This document shows positions 1-11,699 of a stretch of DNA of 64,000 nucleotides, one piece after another. The notes under the pieces were generated by a model. That model was not told the origin of the DNA and did no database searches. It saw only the letters and a program-made list of their open reading frames with translations. The stretch comes from Euglena gracilis (lineage: Eukaryota; Euglenida; Euglenophyceae; Euglenales): NCBI GenBank assembly GCA_039621445.1, contig CP154956.1:54235143-54299142 (forward strand), read 5' to 3'. A program made the position numbers and the translations under genes. The stretch's first letter is position 1. Each line of letters begins with the position of its first letter.

Positions 1-1015
1 TTTTTCAGAAAATCAAATCTGTGATCGCGGATCGTCAGATTCCACAGTTCAGTTGCGATGTCGCCCTTCGATCGAAAGCAATCTTCAAGCGCTTTCAACA
101 GATGGACACAGATTCTGACGAAAATTTCGGAACTCTCATTTCTGGTGGTCTTTATCCATTTTGGTCATTTTTTGACCCTTCTAAATTTTCGAAACCTGGG
201 CCATTTGCACATCAGACTGTTGGGTTGACAGACTGCGTCGGTCGACCCAACATGACCCCCTCCCCAGCCAACGTCGGGGAGCCGGGGAGATGCGAACCCG
301 GGATGTCATGGGCAGGCACCAGGGGATTCCTGACGGGTTATAAGAGAGGGGGGTAATAATCATATGTGACCCTGCATATGCCTTACTCAAAGGATTTTTG
401 TTTGGGGCCCTCCAACATTTACACAGAGAAGAGCTGGTACAAAAAAATTCGTGCCGGGGGCAATTTCCCGCAATTTCCCCCAGTCCAACCCCGACCCACC
501 CACCCCAAAACCCTCCACAATTGACTGAAACCTTGAATTTTTTTTTTCATTTTTCACCCCTCCCATGGGGGTTCAAGCAACTTGAACTCTCTTCAAAGGG
601 GGGGGGGTGTCAGTCAAGCCTGGTGTCACAACGCTTTGTCTTGGCAGGAGTGCAGGTGCATGATGAACACTGCTGCACAATGAAAAAGGTGAAAAAATTT
701 GGACGTCTTTTTTTTACAGCAATGAGGACGTTCTAGGAAGGCATTGAAGGAAGTTACATGCAACGTGCATTTTTTGCATTGCATAGTTTGAGTGACTGAC
801 TGGTTTTTGGCCCGGACCCCCCCCCCACCGGGGGGGGTCGGCCAGGAGTGGGCAAAAGTGGCTTGAGTGACCCCAGTGCCGAAGGCGCCGGAATTTTTTT
901 TTGTCCAAAATGGCCTAAAGTGACTGGAAAGTGGCCGTTTTTCTGAGTGGCCGACCCCCTGGGGGGGGGGGGGGGGGGTAGTGACTGGCAAGCACCTACA
1001 GTTGACCCCCAGATT

Positions 1016-1101
1016 TTCGCCATTTTCGGCCATTTTCGGCCATTTTCGGCCATTTTCGGCCATTTTCGGCCATTTTCGGCCATTTTTTCCTATAGGTGGG
1101 G
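1016..1101. repeat. CATTTTCGGC tandem array, left end of TIR element
   Basis: Six or more head-to-tail copies of CATTTTCGGC, closed by CTATAGGTGGGG. With the outer CACCTACAG this looks like a small unit bounded by CACCTATAG/CTATAGGTG. Confidence 0.85.
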
Positions 1102-1150
1102 AGTAAAGCTGCCTTAAAATTCTTTCACACCAACAATACATTTTGATCAT

Positions 1151-1429
1151 TCAGTCAACATGAAAGCAGCCGTGACAAGCTAACGCATTCAAAGAGGTCC
1201 GTTTGGAATGGGGTGCTCGGGGATTAAAGAGGTCAAAGAGTTTTTTGTTGCAATATGCAAATGCAAGGTTTTGGGAATAAGCTTCTTTTTTCCTGCCAGA
1301 GAGGCTCTTGTCCACTTTGGTCTTTTTTTTTGCTGGGGGTTTTTGGGACGCTTCATGAGAGTGGTTGGCACATGACATATTAACCACAATGGTGGATGGC
1401 AACACCAAAACTGGTGCTTTTCTCTTCAA
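1151..1429 (-). CDS. Small ORF inside TIR element, unknown function
   Basis: A 92-codon ORF on the minus strand, beginning MKRKAPVLVLPST and rich in Lys, with basic stretches at PAKKKTKVDK and SGRKKEAY. Related ORFs occur in the sister elements at 8242-8454 and 35503-35715 with conserved reading and mostly conservative changes, but shorter. I do not recognise a family. It could be a fragment of a captured host gene or of the autonomous parent transposon. There is no start-site or expression evidence; non-coding conservation inside the element is an equal alternative. Confidence 0.3.
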   Translation of the reverse strand: MKRKAPVLVLPSTIVVNMSCANHSHEASQKPPAKKKTKVDKSLSGRKKEAYSQNLAFAYCNKKLFDLFNPRAPHSKRTSLNALACHGCFHVD

Positions 1430-1834
1430 GCCTCTTGGAGTGGATGCTTTTCACAAACAACTTCCCCTCACCTATTCCAACTTGATACCCCAAGCAACAT
1501 TGTTTGATGGTGGCACTGTTATATCCCATCCACTTGTGTGCAATAAACCTAATGCAGGAATCACACCTTTAACATACTTTGCCTAATTGCACCTTGTCAC
1601 CACAATTTTCTGAAATGTCATCAAAACCATCGGCTTTGGCCCAAATAACCCATTCGGAGGTGGTTCGTTGAGTAGCATGTGCAAGCAAAGAAAAGCAAAC
1701 AAAAGCAAGCAAACAAAAGCAAGCAAACATGTGATTGGTCCATAATGTTGAAATATTGACATCAAATGTGCTCACCCAATGTCTGCATCTTGTTCAACAT
1801 CGCATCTCGCCCAGCATCTACATCTTGTCCAATA

Positions 1835-2245
1835 TGCAGGCACTGGACAAGATGTAGAAACTGGACAAGATGCAAATGCTGTACAAGATGCAGATGCTGG
1901 ACAAGATGCAGATATTGGACAAGATGCAGACGTTGTTCAAGATGCACTGGACACTGGAGAAGATACCACCATACAAGATGCAGAAATTGCTGATGCAATG
2001 GATGTAGATATCTTGTTCAGCATCTGCATCTTGTCCAGCACCTGCATCTTGTACAGCATCTGCATCTTGTCCAGTGTCTACATCTTGTCCAATGTCTGCA
2101 TCTTGTTCAGCATCTGCATCTTGTCTAGCATCTGCATCTCACACAGCATCTGCATCTTGTCCAGTGTCAACATCTTGTTCAGTCTGCATCTTGTTCAGCA
2201 TCTGCATCCATTGCATCTTGTCCAATATCTGTAACCACTGCATCC
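1835..2245. repeat. Inverted minisatellite based on CATCTTGTCCAG
   Basis: From about 1840 to 1990 the strand repeats ACAAGATGCAGATGCTGG. From about 2005 to 2240 it repeats the reverse complement (GCATCTTGTCCAGCATCT). The two halves form a large imperfect palindrome centred near 1998. Short remnants of the second half are at 8488-8575 and 35750-35835. Confidence 0.85.
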
Positions 2246-2855
2246 ACTGGCTCCCAACCTAGCAAATGACCACAGAAACCCAAAAAAAAAAGACCACAAA
2301 AAACCCAAAATTGACCGCAAAAGGCCCCAAAAAACAATCAAAATGACCTAAAATTGCTTCAAAAAACCTAAACTTGCCCAAAAACGCCAACAATATTCCC
2401 AAAATTGTAAAAAATAACCCAAAATCACCAAAATGGCGCAAAATGCCATAAAATGTGCTCATATTGACCCAAATTAGCCCAAAATTTGCCAAATCAGTGC
2501 AAAATATCCCCAAAATTAGCAACAATTGATCCAAAATGGCCAACATGGGAGTAATATTGGAAATTTGTGGAGGAATTATTCCAAAAATGGGTTTAATTCT
2601 TCAAAATATACAAAAAAAATTGCCAGCATCGCCCTTGTCACCAATTTTTTTCTGAAATGCCATCAAAATATCAGCTTTGGCCCAAATAACCCTTTCGGAG
2701 GTGGTTCTTTGAGCAGCATGTGTTGCAGGGCCAGGCATAATAACAAAAGAAGAGAGGCTGCACAGAGACAAGGATCAGACGCACTGAAAATTGCCCCTCA
2801 GGGAAAAAGAAACTGTTAGGCAAAAAAAACTCAAAAAAAATTGCAACAAATTTTT

Positions 2856-3000
2856 TCTCATTTTCGGCCATTTTCGGCCATTTTCGGCCATTTTCGGCCA
2901 TTTTCGGCCATTTTCGGGACCCCCACCTATAGAGCCCAAAATTTCATTTTCGGCCATTTTCGGCCATTTTCGGCCATTTTCGGCCATTTTTACTATAGGT
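2856..3000. repeat. CATTTTCGGC tandem arrays, right end of TIR element
   Basis: Two arrays of CATTTTCGGC separated by GGGACCCCCACCTATAGAGC. They have the same strand polarity as the left array, so only the outermost bases of the element are inverted. Confidence 0.85.
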
Positions 3001-3367
3001 GCTTGGTGACTGGCTGGTTTTCCGAAAATGAGTGACTGACTGGTTTTTATATAAAAAAAAAAAGTGGAGTGCCCCCCCCCCCCCCCCCCCGGGGGGGGGG
3101 GGGTCGGTAAAAAATGTATGGTCTGACCCAGCCAACCCTTGTGGGCTGGTACCCTGGTTTAAAAAAAACAAACGAAGCCTATAGGCAGAAGGAATTTGTT
3201 TTTGAACTAGGATCCTCAGACAACCCAAGCGCATTACAAGTTTGGACTTATTTTGCGTAATTAGTTGCTGTTTCATGACACATAGGTGCATGCCATTGGG
3301 AAGCCCTTCCAGTGTGCAAGTTTGCATGGCACTTTTTGGTGTGCCAGGTTTTTTGCATATTTTTTTA

Positions 3368-3368
3368 T

Positions 3369-3418
<50 letters not shown>
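3368..3418 (+). repeat. (GTT)n microsatellite, copy A
   Basis: About 16 GTT units, with fewer in copy B at 30357-30394. A similar but longer tract is at 22500-22590. Confidence 0.95.
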
Positions 3419-4794
3419 CCTGTTTTGAATATTTGACCCTGACACAACGTAGGGATGCAACAAAGAACCAGTCACCCACCCCCCGGGGGGGGGGGTCACC
3501 ACGCAGCAAAATGGGCCAGAAGCGAAGTTAGCGCCGGCCATAAACAGACAAGAAGCCTTAGTGCAACTAAGGGGGGGGGGGGTCGGCCAGTGCTTATTAA
3601 GCAATTGACTGGGTCAGACCAAAACCAATTTGGCAGCTAAGCCCCCTTTGCACTGCAATGAGCCAAAGAAAATGACGAAAGAGAAATCATTAGAAACATT
3701 GGAGAAATTGATAAACCTGGGTTAGGATATGGATAAAAAAAAATAGCATTCATTGTTCCAAAAAAAAAAATCCAAAAATACAAAAGACCTGGGGGGGGGG
3801 CTTGTGAAATGGTTTTGGGTCAAATTCTGATCTTGCTGTGCTTGGTGGGGGGAGTCCAGCTGGCTACCAAGATGCGACTGAAATCACCAAAAAACGCCTG
3901 GAAATTGCATGTGTCGTCAATTAGACAAAAACTTCAAACGGGTTCTCACCAAACTCAAAAAATCTCCTAATACTTTTTTTTTGTGGGGGCATGGTCCCAA
4001 CGGAATATCTCAGCGGAACAACTGTCCATCAAAATTTGAATTTTTAGCTTTCCTGCAATTGAAGCCACTTCAAAACAGTTTTGGTGAACAATTATGTTTC
4101 TGAAGCTGCGTTGAAACTCAAGAAAATGTTCTCGAAAGCCTCACAAGATTGCTGAGTTTTGCCTCCGGCACCAAAATTGTGTCTGGAAGCAAGAAAAGAC
4201 AACGTTTTTTTTTGCTGGCAATCCCAATGTGCCTGTTCCCACCCGTATGTGTTTCACTTCGGCTTTTTGGCTGTTTTGCCATTTTTCTCACTTTTGGCTG
4301 GCAAATCGGCTTTTTTGCCGTTTTGCCAACGGCGAAACGGCTTTTTTGCAGTTTTGCTGACGGCTAAACGGCTTTTTTTTTTTTTTTCCGAAAAGCTGTT
4401 TTGAAACAAAAGGGCTTCTGATGGGTGGGAACAACCTAAGGAGTAGTTGTAGTCCAAAACCAAATGATGAATAAATGCACAATGATGTATTCATTGAGGG
4501 TGGGCATTTACATCTGAATTGCATTTCTCTCATGGTTTTCTGTTTCCAGATTTGTCGGGAGGTGAGGGTCGAAACCATGAGATGGCATTCATGGAAATAC
4601 CTGCCTCCCCCCCCCCCGTCGACCGGCCAGGTGACTGCAACCCCTGACCAGGGGGGTGGTCACACGATAAGGTGCCAAAAACAACCCATTTTCAAAGCCA
4701 CCGACAATCCCCGACTGGGGTATGATTGGTACATAGGGGTGGTTGGTGGACAAAAGTGGGGGGCATACAATTTTTTACCAACCCCCCGGGGGGG

Positions 4795-5085
4795 AGGGGG
4801 GGTCACTCCACTTTTTGAAAAACCAGTCAGTCACTTTTTTTGGGAAGCCAGTCAGTCACTACCCCCCCAGGGGGGGGGGTTGGCCACTCAGAAAAACGGC
4901 CACTTTCCAGTCACTTTAGGCCATTTTAGGCCAAAAAAATTTTCCCGGCGCCGGGGTCACTCAAGCCACTTTTGCCCACCCCTGGCCGACCCCCCCCCGG
5001 GGGGGGAGGGGGTCTGGGCCCAAAACCAGTCAGTCACTCTGAAAAAACCAGTCAGTCACCCCCCGGGGGGGGGGGACAATGCTTA
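4795..5085. repeat. Dispersed CCAGTCAGTCACT / C-run-G-run repeat
   Basis: Repeats of CAGTCAGTCACT separated by runs of C followed directly by runs of G, with TTTTCCCGGCGCCGG in the middle. The same family is at about 780-980, 3005-3115, 7080-7340, 28520-28680, 29820-30080, 32045-32335 and 34340-34600. No coding content seen. Confidence 0.8.
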
Positions 5086-5140
5086 AAAAATTGTCTGGTG
5101 GGGGGTAATACTATACATAAATAAAAGGATGAAATCATAC

Positions 5141-5197
5141 TTCTGGTTCTGGTTCTGCCTCTTTTGGTTGGGCCACAACCTCAGGTGCCGCAGGAAT
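5141..5197 (-). pseudogene. Orphan copy of 57-bp exon (cold-shock gene)
   Basis: Identical to the exons at 32400-32456 and 23028-23084: acceptor CACTCCACAG before ATT, 19 codons beginning IPAAPEVVAQPKEAEPEPE, then donor GTATGA. It lies beyond the stop-containing exon (14258-14359), so it is not part of that reading frame. It is either a dead passenger of the duplication or an exon of another transcript further left. Confidence 0.55.
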
Positions 5198-5569
5198 CTG
5201 TGGAGTGGAATGAGGAGACACTGACGATGCCTGACAAACGAAAACGCCTGGTACGTGGGGAAACCTTCAGGTCGAAGATTTTGACCTGCCCATTCTACAA
5301 AAAAAATGTTATTTTGGAAAATTTGGGGGTTCTTTGTCAAAAACCTTAAATTGCCAGAGTAAGATGCTGAAGAAAATTGACAATTGTGGGGAGACATGGG
5401 GCCTGCAGACCTCCCTCAACGGTGGCGGGGGGGGGGGGGACCTCCACCAAAACTATGGCTGCGGGGTCCATTGCGGTGCGAGGTAGGGTTCAACACAAAG
5501 CCAGATGGAGGGCACAAACCCCTGGAAAGCAGGAAGCGGTCCAGAAGGTTCTTTTGAAATCCCCCCCCT

Positions 5570-5770
5570 ATTCGAAGACCCGACCACCCCCCGGTCGCAG
5601 GTTGCAGGTTATGGGGGTGTTACGACCTCGCAGGTTGCAAGTTGCGAAAATTTTAATACCACTTTACCTACGACCACCCCCCCCCCCGGTCGCAGGTTGC
5701 AGGTTATGGGGGTGTTACGACCCCCCCCCGGTCGCAGGGTGCAGGAACCCGGTCGTACGAGAAGGGGGGG
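5570..5770. repeat. GGTCGCAGGTTGCAGGTTAT repeats
   Basis: Three copies of a block with GGTCGCAGGTTGCAGG followed by GGGTGTTACGACC and CCACTTTACC. Related blocks occur at about 6265-6340, 10180-10240, 32840-33020, 39410-39465 and 43140-43265. Confidence 0.75.
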
Positions 5771-7877
5771 GGCGGGTACGATCTTTTTTTTTCCTGGCTG
5801 GTTGCCAGGCCATTTTTGGGATATTTTGAGCCCAGGTGGATAAGTTTGGCCAGTTGTTCGGCCATTCGGGACATTCTGGGCCATTTTTTTCACAAGTTTT
5901 CTACTGCTTCTGGTCCAAACTGGCATTCATTTTGGGGTGATGCAGTTCTTTGGTCCACATATACGTGCAAGGTGTTTTGGCCTTTCAAATAAGAAAAAAT
6001 AGGGGAAATGTGTCTTTCAACCTGGCACATTTTCACAAGTATCGCATTTGTTTCAACTCGTTTGATGTTTACATTTTTAGCGTGTTTTAGGTTTTGCTCC
6101 TATTTTTTGCCAGTTTTTCCAATGGTAATAACAAGACACCAGTTTCATGCCCGAATCAATGCCTTGAGACACTGGTTTGGGGGAGAAGCTGGCGACGCCA
6201 TACAGAGTTTCGATCAGGTTTCTGCCCCACTCATCCAAGGGCGAGCGACCGGGGGGTGGGGGTAGGTAAAGTGGTATTAAAATTTTCGCTTACTCTCACT
6301 TGCAACCTGCGACCCAGGGGTGGTCGTAAATGAGGGGTGGTTGTAGGGGGGGGGGGGGGGGGGTAATGCCCGCAATGACCTGAGACTAGCCAACAATAGC
6401 CCAAAATGAATTTACCAGTGAACACCGGACCATAACGCCCCACATTGCCCATGACGAAAAAAACACACAAAATGCCATACAAAATCCTGCAATGGAAATC
6501 ATTAAACCACTTGTGTCCAAGACAGCGGTTCGGTCGTGAAGCCAGTGAAAGACACCAGTCAGACGTCCAAAACAGAGGTTTTTTTAAAGACCCTGTTGGT
6601 TCCCGACCTACCAACCTGCCCCCTGGGCCCCCTGGGCTCAGGGGGGACCCATTTTTGGGGGGTCAATCTTGGGGTCCAAAAAATCTTCGGTGCTTCGCGC
6701 TGAAAATAGATTAAAACCTGCCTCCAGCAAGGTACCCACTTGGCCCGACCACCCACCCTGGGGGAGCTCGGCCGGGACCCCCCCCCCCAGGTCACGAAAC
6801 TTAAAAAAAACCTCTGCGTCCGAACGGTGCTTTGGACACTGTCTGGGAGTGGATTTTACGCCACTCTTGGCCAGAATGGCTGGAGTGACCGTCCTGGGGT
6901 GGTGGTTAGAAATGGCTGACTGGTTTTGTAGCAATGATTGATTGGTAAATTGAGAATTTATCCCCTTCCCCCATCCCATAACATAATATGACCACTATAC
7001 TACAACATCCTTAAATCCACTCCAAAGATCAAAAATTTTCAACACCACCAACAACCGTACAATATTTTACCAACCCGGGGGGGAGGGGGGTCCACTCTTC
7101 GAAAAACCAGTCAATCACTTTTTTTCGGGAAACCAGTCAGGTCGGCCACTCTGGAATCCAAAGGAAATTTGACCAAAACATGAAAAAAAGGCCAAATTTT
7201 TTTTCCGGCGCCTTGCCGCCAGGTCACTTTAGTGGTTTTTTGAAGACCCCCCGGGGGGGGGGAGTGGGGCCGGGCAAAGAACAAATCAGTCACTCTGAAA
7301 AAAGCAGTCACCCACGGGGGGGGGGGGGGTCGGCCAGTGACTAAGTGACTGTATGCTCACAACAATGTCACCTCGCTACTCATGTTATGTCATCTCATGG
7401 AAAAAATAAAAATAAACACCATTTTGCTTCCTTTTTGCTGTTTAACCAGTATACCTTTACTTATTTATTTTTTCCCTGTTGGGAAGCTTTCAAATTTACA
7501 CATGAGGTGCATGCATCTGCTGAGGGCAAGCCCTCGTGACCCGCATTTGGAACCTTGGCAGGCTGTCTTGATTTGACTGGCTTCCAATTTGCCTTGGGTT
7601 GGGTTCTCCGGCCGTTGTTTAAATTTTAATTTCGGTTTTTCAGGAGTTGTTGGAATCTATGGTGTTGTTGGTTTTTCTTCCCCCCCCTGTCTAAGCATCC
7701 TTCCCGGTTCTTTCCCATCTTATAATGGTCATCTTGGGGAGGCTTGTGATATGTGTTTTTAAGGAAAATTTTTAAAAGCTTCTGAATGATGGTGAGGTAT
7801 TGTTGTCGTTTTTTTTTTGCAACCAAATGCCTGTAAGTTGGGTCCCAGAGAATTTGGAATCCTCATTTTTGGTTACC

Positions 7878-8003
7878 TGAGGCTCCGGGGAGCCTCCAGG
7901 GAGCCTCTCTGGAGCCTCCCCGGAGCTGAGCCTCCCTCCTCCTTGGAGGAGAGCCTACCCCGGGGGCGGTAACCTAAGGAGCTTCCCCAGAGCCTCCTCC
8001 AGG
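7878..8003. repeat. GGAGCCTCC palindromic tandem repeat
   Basis: Short GAGGCTCC/GGAGCCTC units alternate and form nested hairpins. The copy in segment B is at about 35139-35264. Confidence 0.75.
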
Positions 8004-8025
8004 TAACCAACTCGCCCATCACCAG

Positions 8026-8823
8026 CAAGCACCTATAGTTGACCCCCAGATTTTCGCCATTTTCGGCCATTTTCGGCCATTTTCGGCCATTTTCGGTTAT
8101 TTTCGGCCATTTTTTCCTATAGGTGGGGGTAAAGCTGCCTTAAAATTCTTTCATACCAACAATGCATTTTGATAATTCAGTCAACATGCAAGCAGTTGTG
8201 ACAAGCAAACGCATCCAAGGAGGTCCGTTTGGAATGGGTGCTCAGGGATTAAAGAGGTCAAAGAGTTTTTTGTTGCAATATGCAAGTGCAAGGTTTTGGG
8301 AATAGGCTTCTTTTCTCCTGCCAGAGAGGCTCTTGTCCAGTTTGGTCTTTTTTTTTGCTGGGTGTCCTTGGGACGCTTCACGAGAGTGGTTGGCACATTG
8401 CATATTAACCGCAATGGTGGATGGCAACACCAAAACTGGTGCTTTTCTCTTCAAGCCTCTTGGCGTGGATGCTTTTCACAAACAACTTGCATCTTGTACA
8501 GCATCTCCATCTTGTCCAGTGTCTGCATCTTGTTCAGCATCTGCATCCATTGCATCTTGTTCAATATCCTGCATCCATTTGGCCCAAATAACCTTCGGAG
8601 GTGGTTTTTTGAGCAGCATGTGTTGCAGGGCCAGGCATAATAACAAAACCAGAGAGGCTGCACAGAGACAAGAATCAGTCGCACTGAAAATTGCCCCTCA
8701 GGGAAAGAGAAACTGTTGTGCAAAAAAAACTCGAAAAAAAATTGCAACAATTTTTTTTCTTCATTTTCGGCCATTTTCGGCCATTTTCGGCCATTTTCGG
8801 CCATTTTCGGCCATAGGTGCTTG
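8026..8823. mobile_element. TIR DNA transposon, 8-bp TSD (copy A)
   Basis: Starts CAAGCACCTATAG and ends CCATAGGTGCTTG, flanked by ATCACCAG at 8018-8025 and 8824-8831. It is the same family as 989-3005, with CATTTTCGGC arrays at both ends and the same minus-strand ORF, but much shorter inside. It is shared with copy B, so it inserted before the duplication. Confidence 0.88.
8242..8454 (-). CDS. Small ORF in TIR element (copy A), unknown
   Basis: A 70-codon ORF beginning MKRKAPVLVLPST, homologous to the first three quarters of the ORF at 1151-1429 and ending early. The function is not recognised. It is identical in segment B (35503-35715). Confidence 0.25.
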   Translation of the reverse strand: MKRKAPVLVLPSTIAVNMQCANHSREASQGHPAKKKTKLDKSLSGRRKEAYSQNLALAYCNKKLFDLFNP

Positions 8824-9225
8824 ATCACCAGACGCAAACAACAATCACAAAAAAAGATTTTATGGGGATATTTGAAGGAACAGGGTTGGGGTTAAGATTC
8901 TCCTGCAAACTGTTGAACATAATTACCCATTTGCTGTTTTTGGTAATATTTCATGTGCCAGGCGTGCCAGGCGTTGTGGTAACTAACAATAACTTCACCC
9001 CACCCTCTGGTGGGGGAGGGTCCAGGGGATTTGAGAGTTTGACCTTGACCAGAGATTCACTCAAGTGACCCCCCCCCTCGGAGGGCACTCATCCCCAATC
9101 CCAAACACACCCACCCGCCTGTTTAAAAAACCTGCCCACCCACGTCCCCCCCACCAGGCACCTGTAATCAAGCCCAAAATTTTGTCCATTTTCGGCCGTT
9201 TTAGGTCATTTTAGGCCATTTCAAG

Positions 9226-11690
9226 GAATTGTTATTCACCCTCAACGGAGTCCAAGCTGGGTAGGATTCGCCAACCTCCCCCCCCAGTTTCAACTCTGCC
9301 ATTTTGCCAAGGTGAGATTTTCGGTCAAAAAAATGGGGTTTCAAAAATATCTCGAGAAAATGCACATTATTTCCGGAAGTGTCGGTCAGACCAAAATGTA
9401 CCCCCGGAGGCCCCCCCATTCGCCATTTTGGCTGCCGACACGCCTGACCCGTGTTCCGGCGCGCTTTTTGTGGCCCAAAACGATCATTTGGGAAATTTTT
9501 GGGCCCTTTTTTTTTGGTCAGAAACCCAATTTTTTTTCAAAATATCTCGACAATGAAACAAAATCAAAGGAAATATCCGGAGACCAAAAACGAAGCCCTT
9601 GGAATGCCCTATCCAACCATGCTTTACTTTCCCCCCAACTCTTTGTGTAGCCCGAATTACGGCCATTTTTTTTGGCCAATATTGGCGCATTTCTGGGGCC
9701 ATACCCATACTGGGCTGTTTTCGGGGGCAAAAAATCGATGTTTCCAAAATATCTCAGAAATGAAACAAAATCAAAGGAAATGTCTGGAGACCCTATCTAA
9801 TGATATTTTTGATTTCCCTGTAACTCCCCGCCAAGCCCAAGATATGGCCGATTTACAGCCCAAAACAGCGTGGCAGGCTTCCGACATTGCCGTTTTTGCT
9901 GGGCCGCCGGCCGGGCCGGGCTGGGCCAGAATGGGCGGCTGAACCGGGCCGGGTCGCCCTGGCTGCCACAAACCTCAAACATCTGCTGCAAGCATGGCAC
10001 CATCAGACACGTAAACAGCTCAGCACTACACAAAACCTGGTGGAATCATAATTTTGGGTTGTAATTTTTTACCCATATTGAATTTCTATTGAAAAAATTT
10101 TGTCAGAAAAAAGTTGGACGAAATGTCAAAAGGACTGGCAAAGCAATCGATGCTACCTCCCCCCCCCTTTGTAGTACAACTGGGTACCTGCAACCTGCAA
10201 CCTGCGACCGGGGGGTGGTCGTAAAAATGGGGGTGGTCGTTGTTCACAGTATTGACCGATACCAATGGGGACCCGAACTGTCGTCATGGGTGCAGCACAC
10301 AACAAAGCAAGCAGCGTGAAAACATGGGACGGAAGTTGCCCAGACACCAGGTGTACAAAACATGAGCGCCACTGGAGGGCCATTTGACCTGAAATTGGAA
10401 TATTTTTGTGCAATAGTACCCTTTGGCAAATTTGGGAATAAGAACACCATGCATGCACTGTGGCTGAAATCTGAGCCATCTGCTGATTGCCCTTGACAAG
10501 AGCTTTCAGTTGATGGGCAGCATGGCAGGTGAACAGTGGAATTTGGAAATTGTGAGTTGGGCCGAAACAAGCGATCGGCAATTTTCAGAGCCCCATGCAG
10601 CGTGACTGAGTTCTGTGGGTATCATTTTGAGAAATCTTGGGGAGAACTTTCAATTGATGTGCTATATGGCACCTGAACTGTGGGATTTGGCAAACCAACA
10701 TGTCAAATTTTGGAACATGCGATCGCTGAAAATTAGCACTGNNNNNNNNNNNNNATTTCTCTCACCCAAAGTCGCCCGAAAACGGCCAAAACGGGCAGCA
10801 TTTGGGGCCAGGCTTCAAACTGGAGGCCTATACTGGCAGTCTATAAATCGTCCTGTATGGCCCTTCGGCGCCAAAAAAACATATCCCACCCCCCTCTGGG
10901 GGACCCCCCGGGGGGGGGGGGGGGCTCGGCGGGCACCACCCCCCCCAACCCCCCATCACCCCCCGGGTCCACCGCTTAAAAAAAACCCCGGGTCCCCAGA
11001 CATTTTTTTGATTTTGCTTCATTTCTGAGATATTTTGGAAAACATCTGGCCCCAAAATGGCCGAAAACGGCAGAGTTGGAAGCCTGCCACGCTGTTTTGG
11101 GCATACCTTGGGCTGGGTGGGGAGTTGCGTTTCCTTTGATTGGCTTCATTTTTGAGATATTTTGGAAACATGGATTTTTTTTGACCCTGAAAACAGCTCA
11201 AAATGGCCCCCAGACGTGGGCCAAAATTGGCCAAAAAAAAATGGCCGTAAACTCAGGCTACACGAAGAGTTGCGGGAAAAGTAAATCACAATTGGATAGA
11301 GCATTCCAAGGGCTTTATTTTTGTCTGTGAACATTTCCTTTGATTTTGCTTCATTGTCGAGATATTTTGAAAAAAGTCGATTTTTTTAACGAAAAAAACG
11401 GCCCGAAAAAAACTTCCCAACTGGTCGTTTTGGGCCACAAACGCGTGCCGGAACACGGGTCAGGCGTGTCGGCAGCCAAAACGGCGAATGGGGGGCGATG
11501 GAGGGCCTCCAGGGGGTGCATTTTGTCTGACTGACACTTCCGGAAATAATATACATTTTCTCGAGATATTTTCGAAAAATCGATTTTTTTGACCGAAAAT
11601 ATCACCCCGGTGAAATGGCAGGGTCGAAACTGGGGGTGGGGTTGGCGAATCCTACCCAGTTTCGACCCCTTCGCGAGTGAATAACTTGGG
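9226..11690. repeat. Long foldback (inverted repeat with ~600-bp arms)
   Basis: The left arm (about 9226-9860) and right arm (about 10990-11690) are diverged reverse complements. TCTCGAGAAAATG, the stretch around GGCTGCCGACACGCCTGACC, and ATATCTCGACAATGAA are found inverted in the other arm. The spacer holds the assembly gap. In segment B only the left arm exists (about 38445-39070). Confidence 0.8.
10742..10754. other. Assembly gap (13 N)
   Basis: It sits exactly where homology between segments A and B stops and inside the spacer of the long foldback. A misjoin or collapsed repeat is possible here. Confidence 1.
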
Positions 11691-11699
11691 CCTGGTGGG

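Larger units (their letters stand above)
989..3005. mobile_element. Nonautonomous TIR DNA transposon, 8-bp TSD
   Basis: The element starts CAAGCACCTACAG and ends CTATAGGTGCTTG, giving 13-bp terminal inverted repeats with one mismatch. It is flanked by GTGACTGG at 981-988 and 3006-3013. Copy B has a single GTGACTGG (29999-30006) joining the same flanks, so this is a filled/empty pair. Both ends carry direct arrays of CATTTTCGGC. The middle has a 92-codon minus-strand ORF and an inverted CATCTTGT minisatellite. No transposase is visible. An 8-bp TSD fits hAT-like or P-like families, and a hAT transposase remnant occurs at 21534-21776; assignment is inference. Confidence 0.88.
1..10741. repeat. 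Segmental duplication, copy A
   Basis: Base 1 aligns with 29019 and the match continues, apart from indels, to 10741, which matches 39971. Most of the aligned sequence is near-identical. Differences are single bases, homopolymer and microsatellite lengths and a few clean insertions: copy A alone has the element at 989-3005, and copy B alone has 30710-30987 and 36176-38087. Homology stops exactly at the N gap after 10741, so the true right border of copy A is unknown, and copy A probably begins before the window. Confidence 0.93.

Noticed and set aside
280-345. tRNA T-arm-like sequence (CCCGGGTTCGCATCTCC on the minus strand)
   Set aside because: No A-box or cloverleaf could be placed around it.
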